Origin: Bacteroidales bacterium
GTDB taxonomy: Bacteria; Bacteroidota; Bacteroidia; Bacteroidales; WCHB1-69
Assembly (NCBI GenBank): GCA_031264975.1
Contig: JAISDH010000006.1
Location: forward strand, 1-9,241
DNA: 9,241 nt
Direction of reading: 5' to 3'
The notes under the pieces were generated by a model. That model was not told where the DNA came from. It made no database searches and saw only the letters and a list, made by a program, of their open reading frames with translations. A program made the translations under genes and the position numbers. Positions 1 to 7,092 of this stretch are shown piece by piece. How positions within the stretch are numbered: position 1 is the first letter of the stretch; every line of letters starts with the position of its first letter.

Positions 1-347
1 TCTATTCCCGTGGGCAGATGCTTTTCTCGACGGCATAACGTCGTGTAATCGGGGACGGGTAAATACTCCTTGCCCAATAACGTGAACAGACTTCTTATAA
101 AGCCCGTGCCTTGACGATAGCGAAGGCCGTGGTTGATCTTTAAAAGCAGGCAACATTGGACGCTACTGTCAGGATACATGACCTCTCCTGCTTCTTTTTT
201 CCTGTTAACCAATAGATTCCAAGTTTCAAGCACGTCAGGGGATAGAAATACTGTCATGCTACCGCGTTGACACAAATTCGAATTACAGGCTTTCCAGTTC
301 CGAATTTTATATTTACTGTTGACCGGATTTATTGACCGGGTACTCAT
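1..347 (-). CDS. IS5-family (IS903-like) transposase, N-terminal part, runs off left edge
   Basis: Reading the minus strand from the ATG at 347-345 gives 115 uninterrupted codons up to the window edge, so the gene is partial at its 3' end. The protein starts MSTRSINPVNSKYKIRNW and continues with patterns I recognise from IS5/IS903-type DDE transposases (Pfam DDE_Tnp_1_5): KYKIRNWKACN near the start, QRGSMTVFLSPDVLETW around residues 28-44, and GFIRSLFTLLG followed by VPDYTTLCRR around residues 85-106. It would catalyse cut-and-paste movement of its element; the DDE catalytic residues lie beyond the window. An in-frame downstream ATG (257-255) exists, but KYKIRNW is a family motif and supports the longer start. 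The gene points away from the lanthipeptide operon. Whether the full gene is intact cannot be seen. Confidence 0.8.
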   Translation of the reverse strand, partial: MSTRSINPVNSKYKIRNWKACNSNLCQRGSMTVFLSPDVLETWNLLVNRKKEAGEVMYPDSSVQCCLLLKINHGLRYRQGTGFIRSLFTLLGKEYLPVPDYTTLCRREKHLPTGI

Positions 348-396
348 GTATCTGTTTCTTTATGTTTTGCCATTACAAAGATATGTCAATAAATCC
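325..396. repeat. 12-bp inverted repeat around the transposase start
   Basis: GGATTTATTGAC at 325-336 is perfectly repeated in inverted orientation as GTCAATAAATCC at 385-396. The arms straddle the start codon of the minus-strand transposase (345-347). It could be part of the element's end or an operator-like site controlling the transposase. It is also AT-rich enough that chance is possible. Confidence 0.35.
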
Positions 397-484
397 TTTT
401 TTTATCGTTGAAACAACGTCAAGCGGGATTATTACCTGTTCCTGAATCGCCGTTCTTTTGGCTACCTTCTTATCTACAATTTTG

Positions 485-1336
485 AGAAACTGTTTAAAAT
501 TAGAATAAAATATTGGCCATCAGTTGTTTGTTCGGATAACATATCTTATTTTTGTGATTATCAATGCATAAAGAACGATGACTAATTATTCGACAAACTT
601 AACCGACAGCCAATACGGTGCAATAGTACAAATAATTGGCGGTACCCGCAAGCGTAAACATTCGTTGCGAGAAATATTAAACGCTGTTTTTTACCTGCTA
701 AAGACTGGTTGTCAGTGGCGCATGTTGCCGTGCGATTTCCCCAAATGGCAACTGGTATATTACTATTTTTCCCGGTGGAATGAAGACGGCACGTTCGAGG
801 AAATCCATGAAACTTTGCGTGACAGGTGCCGGGAACAACAAAACAGGCACCGGTCGCCCAGCGTGGGGCTGATAGACAGTCAAAGCGTGAAGACTACTCG
901 CGTGGGAGGTGAAAGTCGTGGCGTGGATGGCGGGAAAAAAGTGAAGGGACGCAAATGGCATATCATCACGGATACCAATGGTTTACTGTTGACGGTCGAA
1001 ATACACGCGGCTAACGAGAATGACGGCAAGGCCGGTTTCAGGGTGATCAAATCCCTGTTCGGTCGTTTTGAGCGAATGCAGAAGATTTATGCCGATGGAG
1101 GCGACCGTGGTGAACTGGAAGAAAATATCAAAAATGACTTCGGGTAGGATATGGAAATCACCTTGCGGTCAGACAAATCAAGCGGATTTAAGCCCCTGCC
1201 CAAACGTTGGAAAATTTTTGCAGGTTGGCCAAAGATTACGAATATAAGGTCTCTACAAGCGAGGCCATGATACATCTGGCCTTTATCGCACTGATACTCA
1301 ATAGAATTTATTCGCATTAAAATTTAAACAGTTTCT
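485..1336. mobile_element. Decayed IS5-family insertion sequence (about 852 bp)
   Basis: AGAAACTGTTTAAA at 485-498 and its exact reverse complement TTTAAACAGTTTCT at 1323-1336 form 14-bp terminal inverted repeats around one transposase reading frame. The ~850-bp length and the GA-starting repeat fit small IS5-family elements. No perfect target duplication is visible: the triplets next to GAAACTG are TGA on the left and TTA on the right, which would fit a TNA target only with one mutation. The right end lies about 35 bp upstream of the promoter of the lanthipeptide operon. The transposase is broken, so the copy is immobile unless helped in trans. Confidence 0.85.
578..1320 (+). pseudogene. IS5-family transposase, inactivated by nonsense codon and internal deletion
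   Basis: The first 189 codons (578-1147) read as an IS5-family DDE transposase of the short class: helical N-terminus with CQWRMLP, first catalytic Asp in LIDSQSVKTT (D100) and second in IYADGGDRGEL (D173). The frame then meets TAG at 1145-1147, yet the same frame goes on with family-like sequence DMEITLRSDKSSGFKPLPKRW up to 1210. From there the homology jumps to frame 1 (TTG at 1207: LENFCRLAKDYEYKVSTSEAM, ending NRIYSH, TAA at 1318-1320). The block expected between KRW and LENF, VVERTFAW in relatives, is missing, and it holds the catalytic Glu. The junction sits on TTGG (1207-1210), so a deletion of about 28 bp between two TTGG copies is a good explanation. The protein cannot be active. Confidence 0.88.
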
Positions 1337-1370
1337 TAGTCATGTTTAGCATTTTTTTTATTTTTTTTTG

Positions 1371-1400
1371 TTTGGAATTGAAAAATTTGTTCTACCTTTG
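1371..1400 (+). promoter_or_regulatory. Bacteroidetes-type promoter for the lanthipeptide operon
   Basis: TACCTTTG at 1393-1400 matches the Bacteroidetes -7 consensus TAnnTTTG exactly, and TTTG at 1371-1374 lies 18 bp upstream, close to the usual -33/-7 spacing. Transcription would begin near 1406-1408, about 46 bases before the lanC ATG. A long T-tract (1351-1369) lies just upstream and may act as an UP-like or bendable element. The site lies outside the IS element, whose end is at 1336. Confidence 0.7.
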
Positions 1401-1452
1401 CTTTGAAAAAAATAATTTTTGCTGATAAAGCAAATTTGATAAACGATTGAAT

Positions 1453-2649
1453 ATGAGTTCTTCAAAGTACATACAAGTCATCGAGAACATCCATAAGGAG
1501 TTGATGACATCCGAACTATCGGAAAATATCGGATTACATGCCGGTAATTCTGGAGTTGCTTTGTTTCTTGCATATTACGACCGTATTGTTCTCCAGAAAA
1601 ACGAAATCATCCCAAAAGTCATGGATATACTGGAACACAATATTAAGCAAATTAATTCCGGAAGCAATCTGCACACCATTTGCGACGGCATCAGTGGGTT
1701 TGGATGGCTTTGTGAACATTTGAGAAAGTTGAGAATGCTGAACAGAGAGGATATTGAGTTTCTGGATGATCTTGATCCTTTTTTGTACAAGAGGATGATG
1801 ATTGATATCAGACACGGAAACTACGATTTTCTGCATGGAGCACTCGGCGTTGGTACATACTTTCTTTCCCGTTTTGATAACAAAGCAATCCCCAAATACC
1901 TGGAAGAACTGCTTACCGAGTTGGAAAAATCAGGGGAGCCTTGCGAAAATGACGCTGTCAAATGGTTATCTGTGCTGAAATATGAAACCGGTGAAAAGGG
2001 TTACAATATTAGTTTATCGCATGGGATGGCAAGCATAGCAGCTTTCTTTATCAAACTTCATCAATTGAATTTTGAGACAGAAAGAGTTGGCAAATTACTT
2101 ACCCAAACCATTACATTTATCCTTGATCAGATCACATATACAGAAGGTAGTGAATCGTACTTTCCGTCATATTCGAAGGAAAGCAACGCTGGAAATTTTA
2201 ACAGCAGGTTAGGCTGGTGCTATGGGGATTTGGGAATTGCCCATGTCTTGTGGCAAGCTGCAGTTTCGCTGAAAAATAAGGAATGGGAAGATACCGCAAT
2301 TCAGATATTGTTGCATAATAGTAAGCGGCGTGATTTGCAAAAAAATAATATTATGGATGCCGGGCTTTGCCATGGAAGTGCAGGTGTAGCACATATATTT
2401 TGGAATTTGTATCTGAATACTCGTGTACAAAAATTTCAGGAAACAACTGATTATTGGTTGAATATCACCATACAAATGGCAAAATATACAGACGTGGCAG
2501 CCGGATTTAAAGCATGGCGCACAGAAAAATTGGGCGGATTTGTAAAATTAGATTCCTTTCTTGAGGGCATTTCCGGTATAGGGTTAGTTTTACTATCTCA
2601 TTTACAAAGTGATAAAACAGTTTGGGATGAATGTCTTATGTTGTCTTGA
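1453..2649 (+). CDS. lanC: Lanthionine synthetase C-like cyclase (LanC)
   Basis: A 398-aa cytoplasmic zinc enzyme of the LanC family, which adds Cys thiols to dehydrated Ser/Thr of a lanthipeptide precursor to close (methyl)lanthionine rings. Numbered from the ATG at 1453, the zinc ligands are all visible: C256 in GWCYGDLG and C306-H307 in LCHGSAGVAH. The conserved active-site His is H190 in LSHGMA. The repeated Gly-rich motifs of the alpha/alpha toroid are present (HAGNSGVALFLAYY near the start, FLHGALGVGTYF mid-N-terminal half, FLEGISGIGLVL at the C-terminus). Length is typical. A TTG six bases upstream (1447) would extend the frame by two codons; the ATG is preferred, with no Shine-Dalgarno either way. 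It is the first gene after the promoter and lies 56 bp before the precursor gene, so the two are probably cotranscribed. It looks complete and functional. Confidence 0.95.
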   Translation: MSSSKYIQVIENIHKELMTSELSENIGLHAGNSGVALFLAYYDRIVLQKNEIIPKVMDILEHNIKQINSGSNLHTICDGISGFGWLCEHLRKLRMLNREDIEFLDDLDPFLYKRMMIDIRHGNYDFLHGALGVGTYFLSRFDNKAIPKYLEELLTELEKSGEPCENDAVKWLSVLKYETGEKGYNISLSHGMASIAAFFIKLHQLNFETERVGKLLTQTITFILDQITYTEGSESYFPSYSKESNAGNFNSRLGWCYGDLGIAHVLWQAAVSLKNKEWEDTAIQILLHNSKRRDLQKNNIMDAGLCHGSAGVAHIFWNLYLNTRVQKFQETTDYWLNITIQMAKYTDVAAGFKAWRTEKLGGFVKLDSFLEGISGIGLVLLSHLQSDKTVWDECLMLS

Positions 2650-2705
2650 AAAAAATATTAATTCAAATAAAAACTTTATTAGTAATCAATTAAAATTTAT
2701 TAAGT

Positions 2706-2921
2706 ATGGAACCAAAAAAAATCAAAAAATTAGTTTTGAATAAAGAGATTATTTCAAATCTAACAGAAAACGAGATGAGTTACGTAAAAGGCGGCAAAGA
2801 CACCGATGGAACGGGCTATGGTATGTGCATCTGCAACCCTACTGACAAATGCTGCATTTCCCAGATCGGCAGTTGTCCCGGTCTTCACACTACTGAGGCG
2901 GGCTACTGTTATTGCGCATAG
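2706..2921 (+). CDS. lanA: Class I lanthipeptide precursor with double-glycine leader
   Basis: A 71-aa RiPP precursor. The leader (residues 1-30) has a lysine-rich start, the LVLNKEIISNLTENEM motif seen in Bacteroidetes GG-leader lanthipeptides, and ends VKGG (G29-G30), the expected cleavage site. The predicted 41-residue core starts KDTDGTGYG and contains seven Cys (41, 43, 49, 50, 57, 68, 70) and seven Ser/Thr (T33, T36, T46, S52, S56, T62, T63). Up to seven rings are therefore possible on paper, though not every Ser/Thr need be dehydrated. The Cys pattern has a CIC near the front, CC in the middle and CYC at the very end (CYCA). It sits between lanC and lanB. The ATG at 2706 has no Shine-Dalgarno, as usual in this phylum; the gene ends in tandem stops TAG-TAA. 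I do not recognise the core as a known lantibiotic. Leader and neighbours make the assignment strong; ring pattern and activity are unknown. Confidence 0.93.
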   Translation: MEPKKIKKLVLNKEIISNLTENEMSYVKGGKDTDGTGYGMCICNPTDKCCISQIGSCPGLHTTEAGYCYCA

Positions 2922-2981
2922 TAATGCTTCATTTATTCCTATTTGTCAATCAAAAGTAGCAAAACAGAGTAATTTATTTTT

Positions 2982-3022
2982 AATAGAGACTGCCTGAAAA
3001 ATATAATAAGGCAGTCTTTATT
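2982..3022 (+). terminator. Attenuator-like hairpin between precursor and lanB
   Basis: AGACTGCCT at 2987-2995 pairs with AGGCAGTCT at 3009-3017. The stem extends outward by five more pairs (2982-2986 with 3018-3022, one G-U), giving a 14-bp stem with a 13-base A-rich loop. The downstream side is U-rich but interrupted (TTTATT). A leaky terminator here would let lanA and lanC be transcribed in excess over the downstream enzymes, an arrangement known in many lanthipeptide operons. It may instead be an mRNA stabiliser or processing site for the precursor message. Confidence 0.65.
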
Positions 3023-3028
3023 AAAAAT

Positions 3029-5197
3029 ATGTACGAAGAAAAAATTATGTACCGGTTTTTTACCCCTTTTCTTTTTCGCACCCCATATTTCCCATTCTCA
3101 GGTTTATCAGAATATGAGAAAAACAGGCATGAGTCGGCTATGAGGGAAATGTTGCAAATTGCAACACCGGATCTAAGTGAAGGGATTGACAAAGGTGCGG
3201 ACAAGGCTCAGTATTCAGCCTACCGCTATTACCAACGCGCCTGTACACGTCCAACACCGTTTGGTCTCTTTGCAGGATGTTCGGTTGGCACAATCGGAAG
3301 TGATTATTCAAAAATATATTTGTCGAAACAGAAAGAATATAGACGCAGCACACGGTTGGATATGAACTATATCTGTGCGCTTATACAGCGGATCGAAAGA
3401 AGTAAAAATATTCGGGAACAATTATTGTATTACCCGAATAGCAGCCTATATCCGGTGGGCAGTAACCTCAGATATGTGGAATACCACTATCGGAAAACGC
3501 GCCGCATTCATCAAATCAAACAAATTGAGAATTCGGAATACATACAACAAGTATTGACTTTGGCAAAAGCAGGCGCACTGTTTACAGAATTGGCTAAAGC
3601 GCTAGTGAACGATGAAATATCAATGGAAGAATCCGCCGAATTTATACATGAACTAATAGATGAACAAGCATTAGTCAGTGAATTAGAACCGGCTGTTACA
3701 AATATCCAACCTCTGACTTCTTTGATTGAAAAACTGAAAAAATTGCCCAACATGGAAAGTCAAATCATTGATACTTTGCCTGAAATTGAAACGTTACTCA
3801 ATGATATCGATCGACAGCCCATTGGCGAAACCGTAGACATCTATCCTTTGATTATAAAAGACATTAAAAAAACAAAGGTAGAATCTGAAATTAAATATCT
3901 TTTTCAAACGGATATGTTTAAGCCGACACAACATGCAACGATTAGTCACAAGATACTCAAAGATATTCAGCAGGCATTGATTTTCTTAAACAAAGCGACT
4001 CCACCTGCTACACAACCATACCTTACACAGTTTAAGGAAAGTTTTACAAAACGTTATGAAGACAGGGAAATGCCTTTGCTATTTGTGTTGGATAATGAAT
4101 TGGGAATCGGATACGCCGACAAAACTTCGGGCGATATCAGTCCGTTAGTGGATGATTTAGCGGCGCCGAATAGAAATTCACTACCTCAAGATTCTCAGTC
4201 TCCCATTCAATCCATTTTGTTGCAAAAGTATCAGCCGTCAATGCAAAAGGTGATAGAATTGACCGACAAAGATGTGAAAGACATTGAGACAAAATGGGAT
4301 GACCTGCCACCAACTATTTCAGTCGTTTGTGAAATATTACAGGATAATGACCGGGGACGTTCTATTTTTATTAAATATGCAGGCGGTCAAAGCGCTGCTA
4401 ATCTGTTGGGTCGTTTTTGTCATTTAGACGAACAGGTTTTAAATCATACGTTAGCCATTATCCAAAAAGAAGCTTTACTAAATCCCGATGTGATTTATGC
4501 AGAAATCGTGCATCTGCCTGAGTCCCGAATCGGAAATATTTTGCTTCGTCCTGTTCTCCGCCCGTATGAAATACCGTACCTTGCGAAAACAGGGATTGCG
4601 GATCCTGTCCACAATGGCGTGCTTAGTCCGGATGACTTGGTTGTATCCGTCAAAAACAACCGGATTTTATTGCGTTCCAAGCGATTGAATAAAGAGATTG
4701 TGCCACGAATGAGTACAGCGCATAATTACAGAGGACAGAATCCTATGCCTGTTTATCACTTCCTATGCGATATGCAGCGTCAAGATAAAAGAAGCGGGCT
4801 TGGTCTTTTTTGGAGCGATGCTGCACAGCAATTAGATTACTTGCCACGCATAGTATATAAAAACTGTATTCTGTCGAAAGCTCGTTGGACGGTTCGTAAG
4901 AAGGAAATGAAAGAATTTGTCGACATAAAAGATGACAGTGAACTGCTCATTGAAATAAAACAATGGCGAGAGAGACGAAACATTCCGGATAGAGTTGTAC
5001 TTGTCGATGGTGACAATGAGTTGTATATTGATATGAACCATCCACTAAGTATTCGGGCATGGCTGTCGATTGTTAAAAAACGTCCATCGTTTCGATTAGG
5101 GGAATTTCTTTTCGATTCGACGACTGCTGTTGTTCGTGGAGAAGAGGGGGTTTTTACAAATGAGTTTATTTTTGCATTTTACAGGGGAAATTTATGA
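3029..5197 (+). CDS. lanB: LanB lanthipeptide dehydratase, glutamylation (N-terminal) domain only
   Basis: A 722-aa cytoplasmic protein matching the N-terminal domain of class I dehydratases (Lant_dehydr_N). This domain uses glutamyl-tRNA to glutamylate Ser/Thr of the precursor core. Landmarks in order: RFFTPFLFRTPYFPFSG at the start, the conserved RPTPFGLFAG (residues 74-83), LPESRIGNILLRP with RPYEIPYL (496-518), LRSKRLNKE (548-556) followed by PRMSTAHNYRG, LSKARW at about 615-620, and QWRERRNIPDRVVLVDGDNELYID from 645. It stops where full-length LanB would continue into the SpaB_C elimination domain; that domain is a separate gene at 7093-7974, so this is a split dehydratase, not a truncation. 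The start may be the ATG at 3029 or the one at 3047 (MYRFFTPF); neither has a clear Shine-Dalgarno. Its stop overlaps the next start by 4 bp (ATGA), suggesting translational coupling with the S41 gene. Confidence 0.95.
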   Translation: MYEEKIMYRFFTPFLFRTPYFPFSGLSEYEKNRHESAMREMLQIATPDLSEGIDKGADKAQYSAYRYYQRACTRPTPFGLFAGCSVGTIGSDYSKIYLSKQKEYRRSTRLDMNYICALIQRIERSKNIREQLLYYPNSSLYPVGSNLRYVEYHYRKTRRIHQIKQIENSEYIQQVLTLAKAGALFTELAKALVNDEISMEESAEFIHELIDEQALVSELEPAVTNIQPLTSLIEKLKKLPNMESQIIDTLPEIETLLNDIDRQPIGETVDIYPLIIKDIKKTKVESEIKYLFQTDMFKPTQHATISHKILKDIQQALIFLNKATPPATQPYLTQFKESFTKRYEDREMPLLFVLDNELGIGYADKTSGDISPLVDDLAAPNRNSLPQDSQSPIQSILLQKYQPSMQKVIELTDKDVKDIETKWDDLPPTISVVCEILQDNDRGRSIFIKYAGGQSAANLLGRFCHLDEQVLNHTLAIIQKEALLNPDVIYAEIVHLPESRIGNILLRPVLRPYEIPYLAKTGIADPVHNGVLSPDDLVVSVKNNRILLRSKRLNKEIVPRMSTAHNYRGQNPMPVYHFLCDMQRQDKRSGLGLFWSDAAQQLDYLPRIVYKNCILSKARWTVRKKEMKEFVDIKDDSELLIEIKQWRERRNIPDRVVLVDGDNELYIDMNHPLSIRAWLSIVKKRPSFRLGEFLFDSTTAVVRGEEGVFTNEFIFAFYRGNL

Positions 5198-6999
5198 ATC
5201 CGCATGGTTTATTGTTTTTTTTGCTCCTGCTTTCAACCATAATTTCATTAGGTTGCAGTCAAACTAAAAGTTCGAATTCTGATTCATTTGCCAAGTCGCA
5301 AATCGAAGATGATTTTTTGATAAACAACTTGGAGTTACTGGGGAAGATTTGGGGGGTTTTAAAGTATCATCACCCTGAAGTTGGAAAAGGCAAATATGAT
5401 TGGGATGATGAACTGTTTCAATTTTTACCCGAATACCTGAACGTAAACGATACCGGGCAGCGGGACGAAACACTGCTTCGATGGATAGAAAAATACGGTG
5501 AATTGCCTGTATGTACGACCTGTAAGGAAACAGTTGCCGATGCTTATCAAAAACCTGATTTTTCATGGGTTGAAAACGGAAGTATGAGCGCTGTCTTAAA
5601 AGAAAAGATAAAAAAAATCTATCAAAACAGGCACCAGGGAACTCATTATTATATTAAGAAGGCATTCGATGATGGTAATCCTGAATTTTTAAACGAACAG
5701 CCTTATTCAACTTCTTTTCCCGACAAAAATCTTCGTTTATTGGCGTTGTATCGGTACTGGAACATCATCCAATATTTTTTTCCGTATAAGTATTTAACGG
5801 ACAAAAATTGGGATGAAGTATTGAGAGAATATATCCCTAAATTTATTAATGCAAAAACGGCATTGGAATATCATTTGACCGTACTTCAACTTGCAGGCGA
5901 AACCAATGATACGCACGCAAGACATTTTCTAGAAGCAAATGAAACAGACTTATTGAGAGGAACAAGGTATGCGCCTTTTCGGACAAATGAAATAGACTCA
6001 TTGAGAGGAAGAATGTATGCGCCTTTTCGAATTCGGTTTATTGAAAATAAATTAACAGTTACTGACTATTTCAAGCCGGAATTGAAAGAAACTGCAGGTT
6101 TGGAAATTGGCGACTTCATAACCCATATAAACAGCAAGAAGATAGAATATATTATTGACAGTATCAAATCATATTATCCGGCATCGAACGAAGCAGCAAG
6201 AATGTATTACATCGCAACCGATTTGGTACGTTCGAATAATCATTCAATTCATATCGTCTATAATTCTTCCGGAACAATAAAGCAAAAGGAATTAACATTG
6301 TATAAAAGGTCTGATTTGGATATGGACGAAATAAGTAATAAATTATCTTATGACAGTATCATGATTGATAAAGATTCTATGTTTATCGGATATATTACAC
6401 TTGAAACCATCAAATACATAGATATATCCCATATTAAAAAGTTTTTTATGAATGCGAAAGGAATCATCATTGATATTCGGAATTATCCTGCCACTTCTGT
6501 ATTTTTTCCATTGGGGAATTATTTTACTTCGAAAAGAAAGCCTTTTGCGAAATTTACAACAGGAAATGTAAATAATCCGGGAGAATTTTATTTTACTCGT
6601 TCTGTGGCGTTTTTAGATAATAACGCCGGAAACCGTTATGGCATAAATGTTTTTGAAACACCTCCTAGAACAGAAAAATATTTTCAAGGAAAATTAGTCG
6701 TCATTGTGAATGAAGAAACCATAAGTCAAGCCGAATATACCGCTATGGCATTCAGGGCTGGAGATAATACGGTTATAATTGGCAGCCAAACGCAGGGAGC
6801 TGACGGGAATGTATCATTTATCCCGTTACCGGGCGGATTAAAAGCAGGAATTTCAGGCATTGGTGTTTATTATCCGGATGGGAGAGGAACCCAGCGTATT
6901 GGCATAGTTCCGGATATTGAGGTAAAACCTACCATTCAAGGGATTCGGGAAGGACGAGATGAACTCTTGGAAAAAGCGATTGAAATTATAAAAAAATGA
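5194..6999 (+). CDS. S41-family peptidase, predicted lipoprotein
   Basis: A 601-aa protein. Residues 1-21 form a signal peptide with a hydrophobic core and lipobox-like end SLGC (C21), so it is probably a lipoprotein in the periplasm or at the outer membrane. An N-terminal helical region carries LRLLALYRYWNIIQYFFPYKYL and the conserved NDTHA motif (H241). A PDZ-like region (about 285-365) includes AGLEIGD at 301-307. The S41 peptidase fold ends with NEETISQAEYTAMAF, with likely nucleophile S511, then GSQTQGADGNV (530-540) and GIVPDIEV. The Lys of the CtpA Ser-Lys dyad is not seen at GADG; this subgroup may use H241 as in tricorn-like enzymes, which is inference. Residues 249-264 are tandemly repeated at 265-280. 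It is coupled to lanB (ATGA overlap). Its role in the pathway is unproven: leader or product proteolysis, immunity, or turnover of misfolded peptide are all possible. Confidence 0.9.
   Translation: MNPHGLLFFLLLLSTIISLGCSQTKSSNSDSFAKSQIEDDFLINNLELLGKIWGVLKYHHPEVGKGKYDWDDELFQFLPEYLNVNDTGQRDETLLRWIEKYGELPVCTTCKETVADAYQKPDFSWVENGSMSAVLKEKIKKIYQNRHQGTHYYIKKAFDDGNPEFLNEQPYSTSFPDKNLRLLALYRYWNIIQYFFPYKYLTDKNWDEVLREYIPKFINAKTALEYHLTVLQLAGETNDTHARHFLEANETDLLRGTRYAPFRTNEIDSLRGRMYAPFRIRFIENKLTVTDYFKPELKETAGLEIGDFITHINSKKIEYIIDSIKSYYPASNEAARMYYIATDLVRSNNHSIHIVYNSSGTIKQKELTLYKRSDLDMDEISNKLSYDSIMIDKDSMFIGYITLETIKYIDISHIKKFFMNAKGIIIDIRNYPATSVFFPLGNYFTSKRKPFAKFTTGNVNNPGEFYFTRSVAFLDNNAGNRYGINVFETPPRTEKYFQGKLVVIVNEETISQAEYTAMAFRAGDNTVIIGSQTQGADGNVSFIPLPGGLKAGISGIGVYYPDGRGTQRIGIVPDIEVKPTIQGIREGRDELLEKAIEIIKK
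5938..6033 (+). repeat. 48-bp in-frame tandem duplication inside the S41 gene
   Basis: Two adjacent 48-bp units (5938-5985 and 5986-6033) encode NETDLLRGTRYAPFRT and NEIDSLRGRMYAPFRI. Eleven of 16 residues agree, and the DNA units are clearly related with scattered differences, so the duplication is not brand new. It lies eight residues after the conserved NDTHA histidine, just before the PDZ-like region. The second copy leads into RFIENKL as family members do, so the first copy is probably the extra one. Confidence 0.9.
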
Positions 7000-7088
7000 G
7001 AGCACTTATCATAATTTTTATTTTGATTTTTTCAAAGAGTCGAAGTGCGTTAAACTCGCAAAATAATCATAACAGCAAAAAAGGATAA
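6996..7088 (+). CDS. Possible 30-aa hydrophobic small protein
   Basis: A short frame starts at the ATG overlapping the S41 stop codon (ATGA, 6996-6999) and ends with TAA at 7086-7088, five bases before the next gene's ATG. It reads MRALIIIFILIFSKSRSALN followed by a polar Asn/Lys-rich tail (SQNNHNSKKG). The first half is a short membrane-segment or signal-like stretch, the rest is polar. The ATGA overlap is the same coupling seen between lanB and the S41 gene, and the frame fills the whole gap between two operon genes. The short length and AT-rich sequence mean it could also be a chance frame or the remnant of a larger secreted protein. Function is unknown; a small membrane immunity peptide is only speculation. 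Confidence 0.4.
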   Translation: MRALIIIFILIFSKSRSALNSQNNHNSKKG

Positions 7089-7092
7089 ATCT

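Noticed and set aside
406..418. Small hairpin CGTTG-AAA-CAACG
   Set aside because: Only five base pairs with no T-run in either useful direction; chance is a sufficient explanation.
1447..1452. TTG start for lanC two codons upstream of the ATG
   Set aside because: The ATG at 1453 is a better initiator and the two extra residues add no family homology.
1534..1836. Minus-strand open frames inside lanC
   Set aside because: They lie wholly within a well-supported LanC gene, show no family motifs and no start signals.
2806..2997. Plus-strand 63-aa open frame overlapping the precursor gene
   Set aside because: It is the out-of-frame shadow of the precursor; the other frame has a clear leader, GG site and Cys-rich core.
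5264..5566. 100-aa minus-strand frame inside the S41 gene
   Set aside because: Antisense shadow of a gene with clear domain motifs; no independent evidence.
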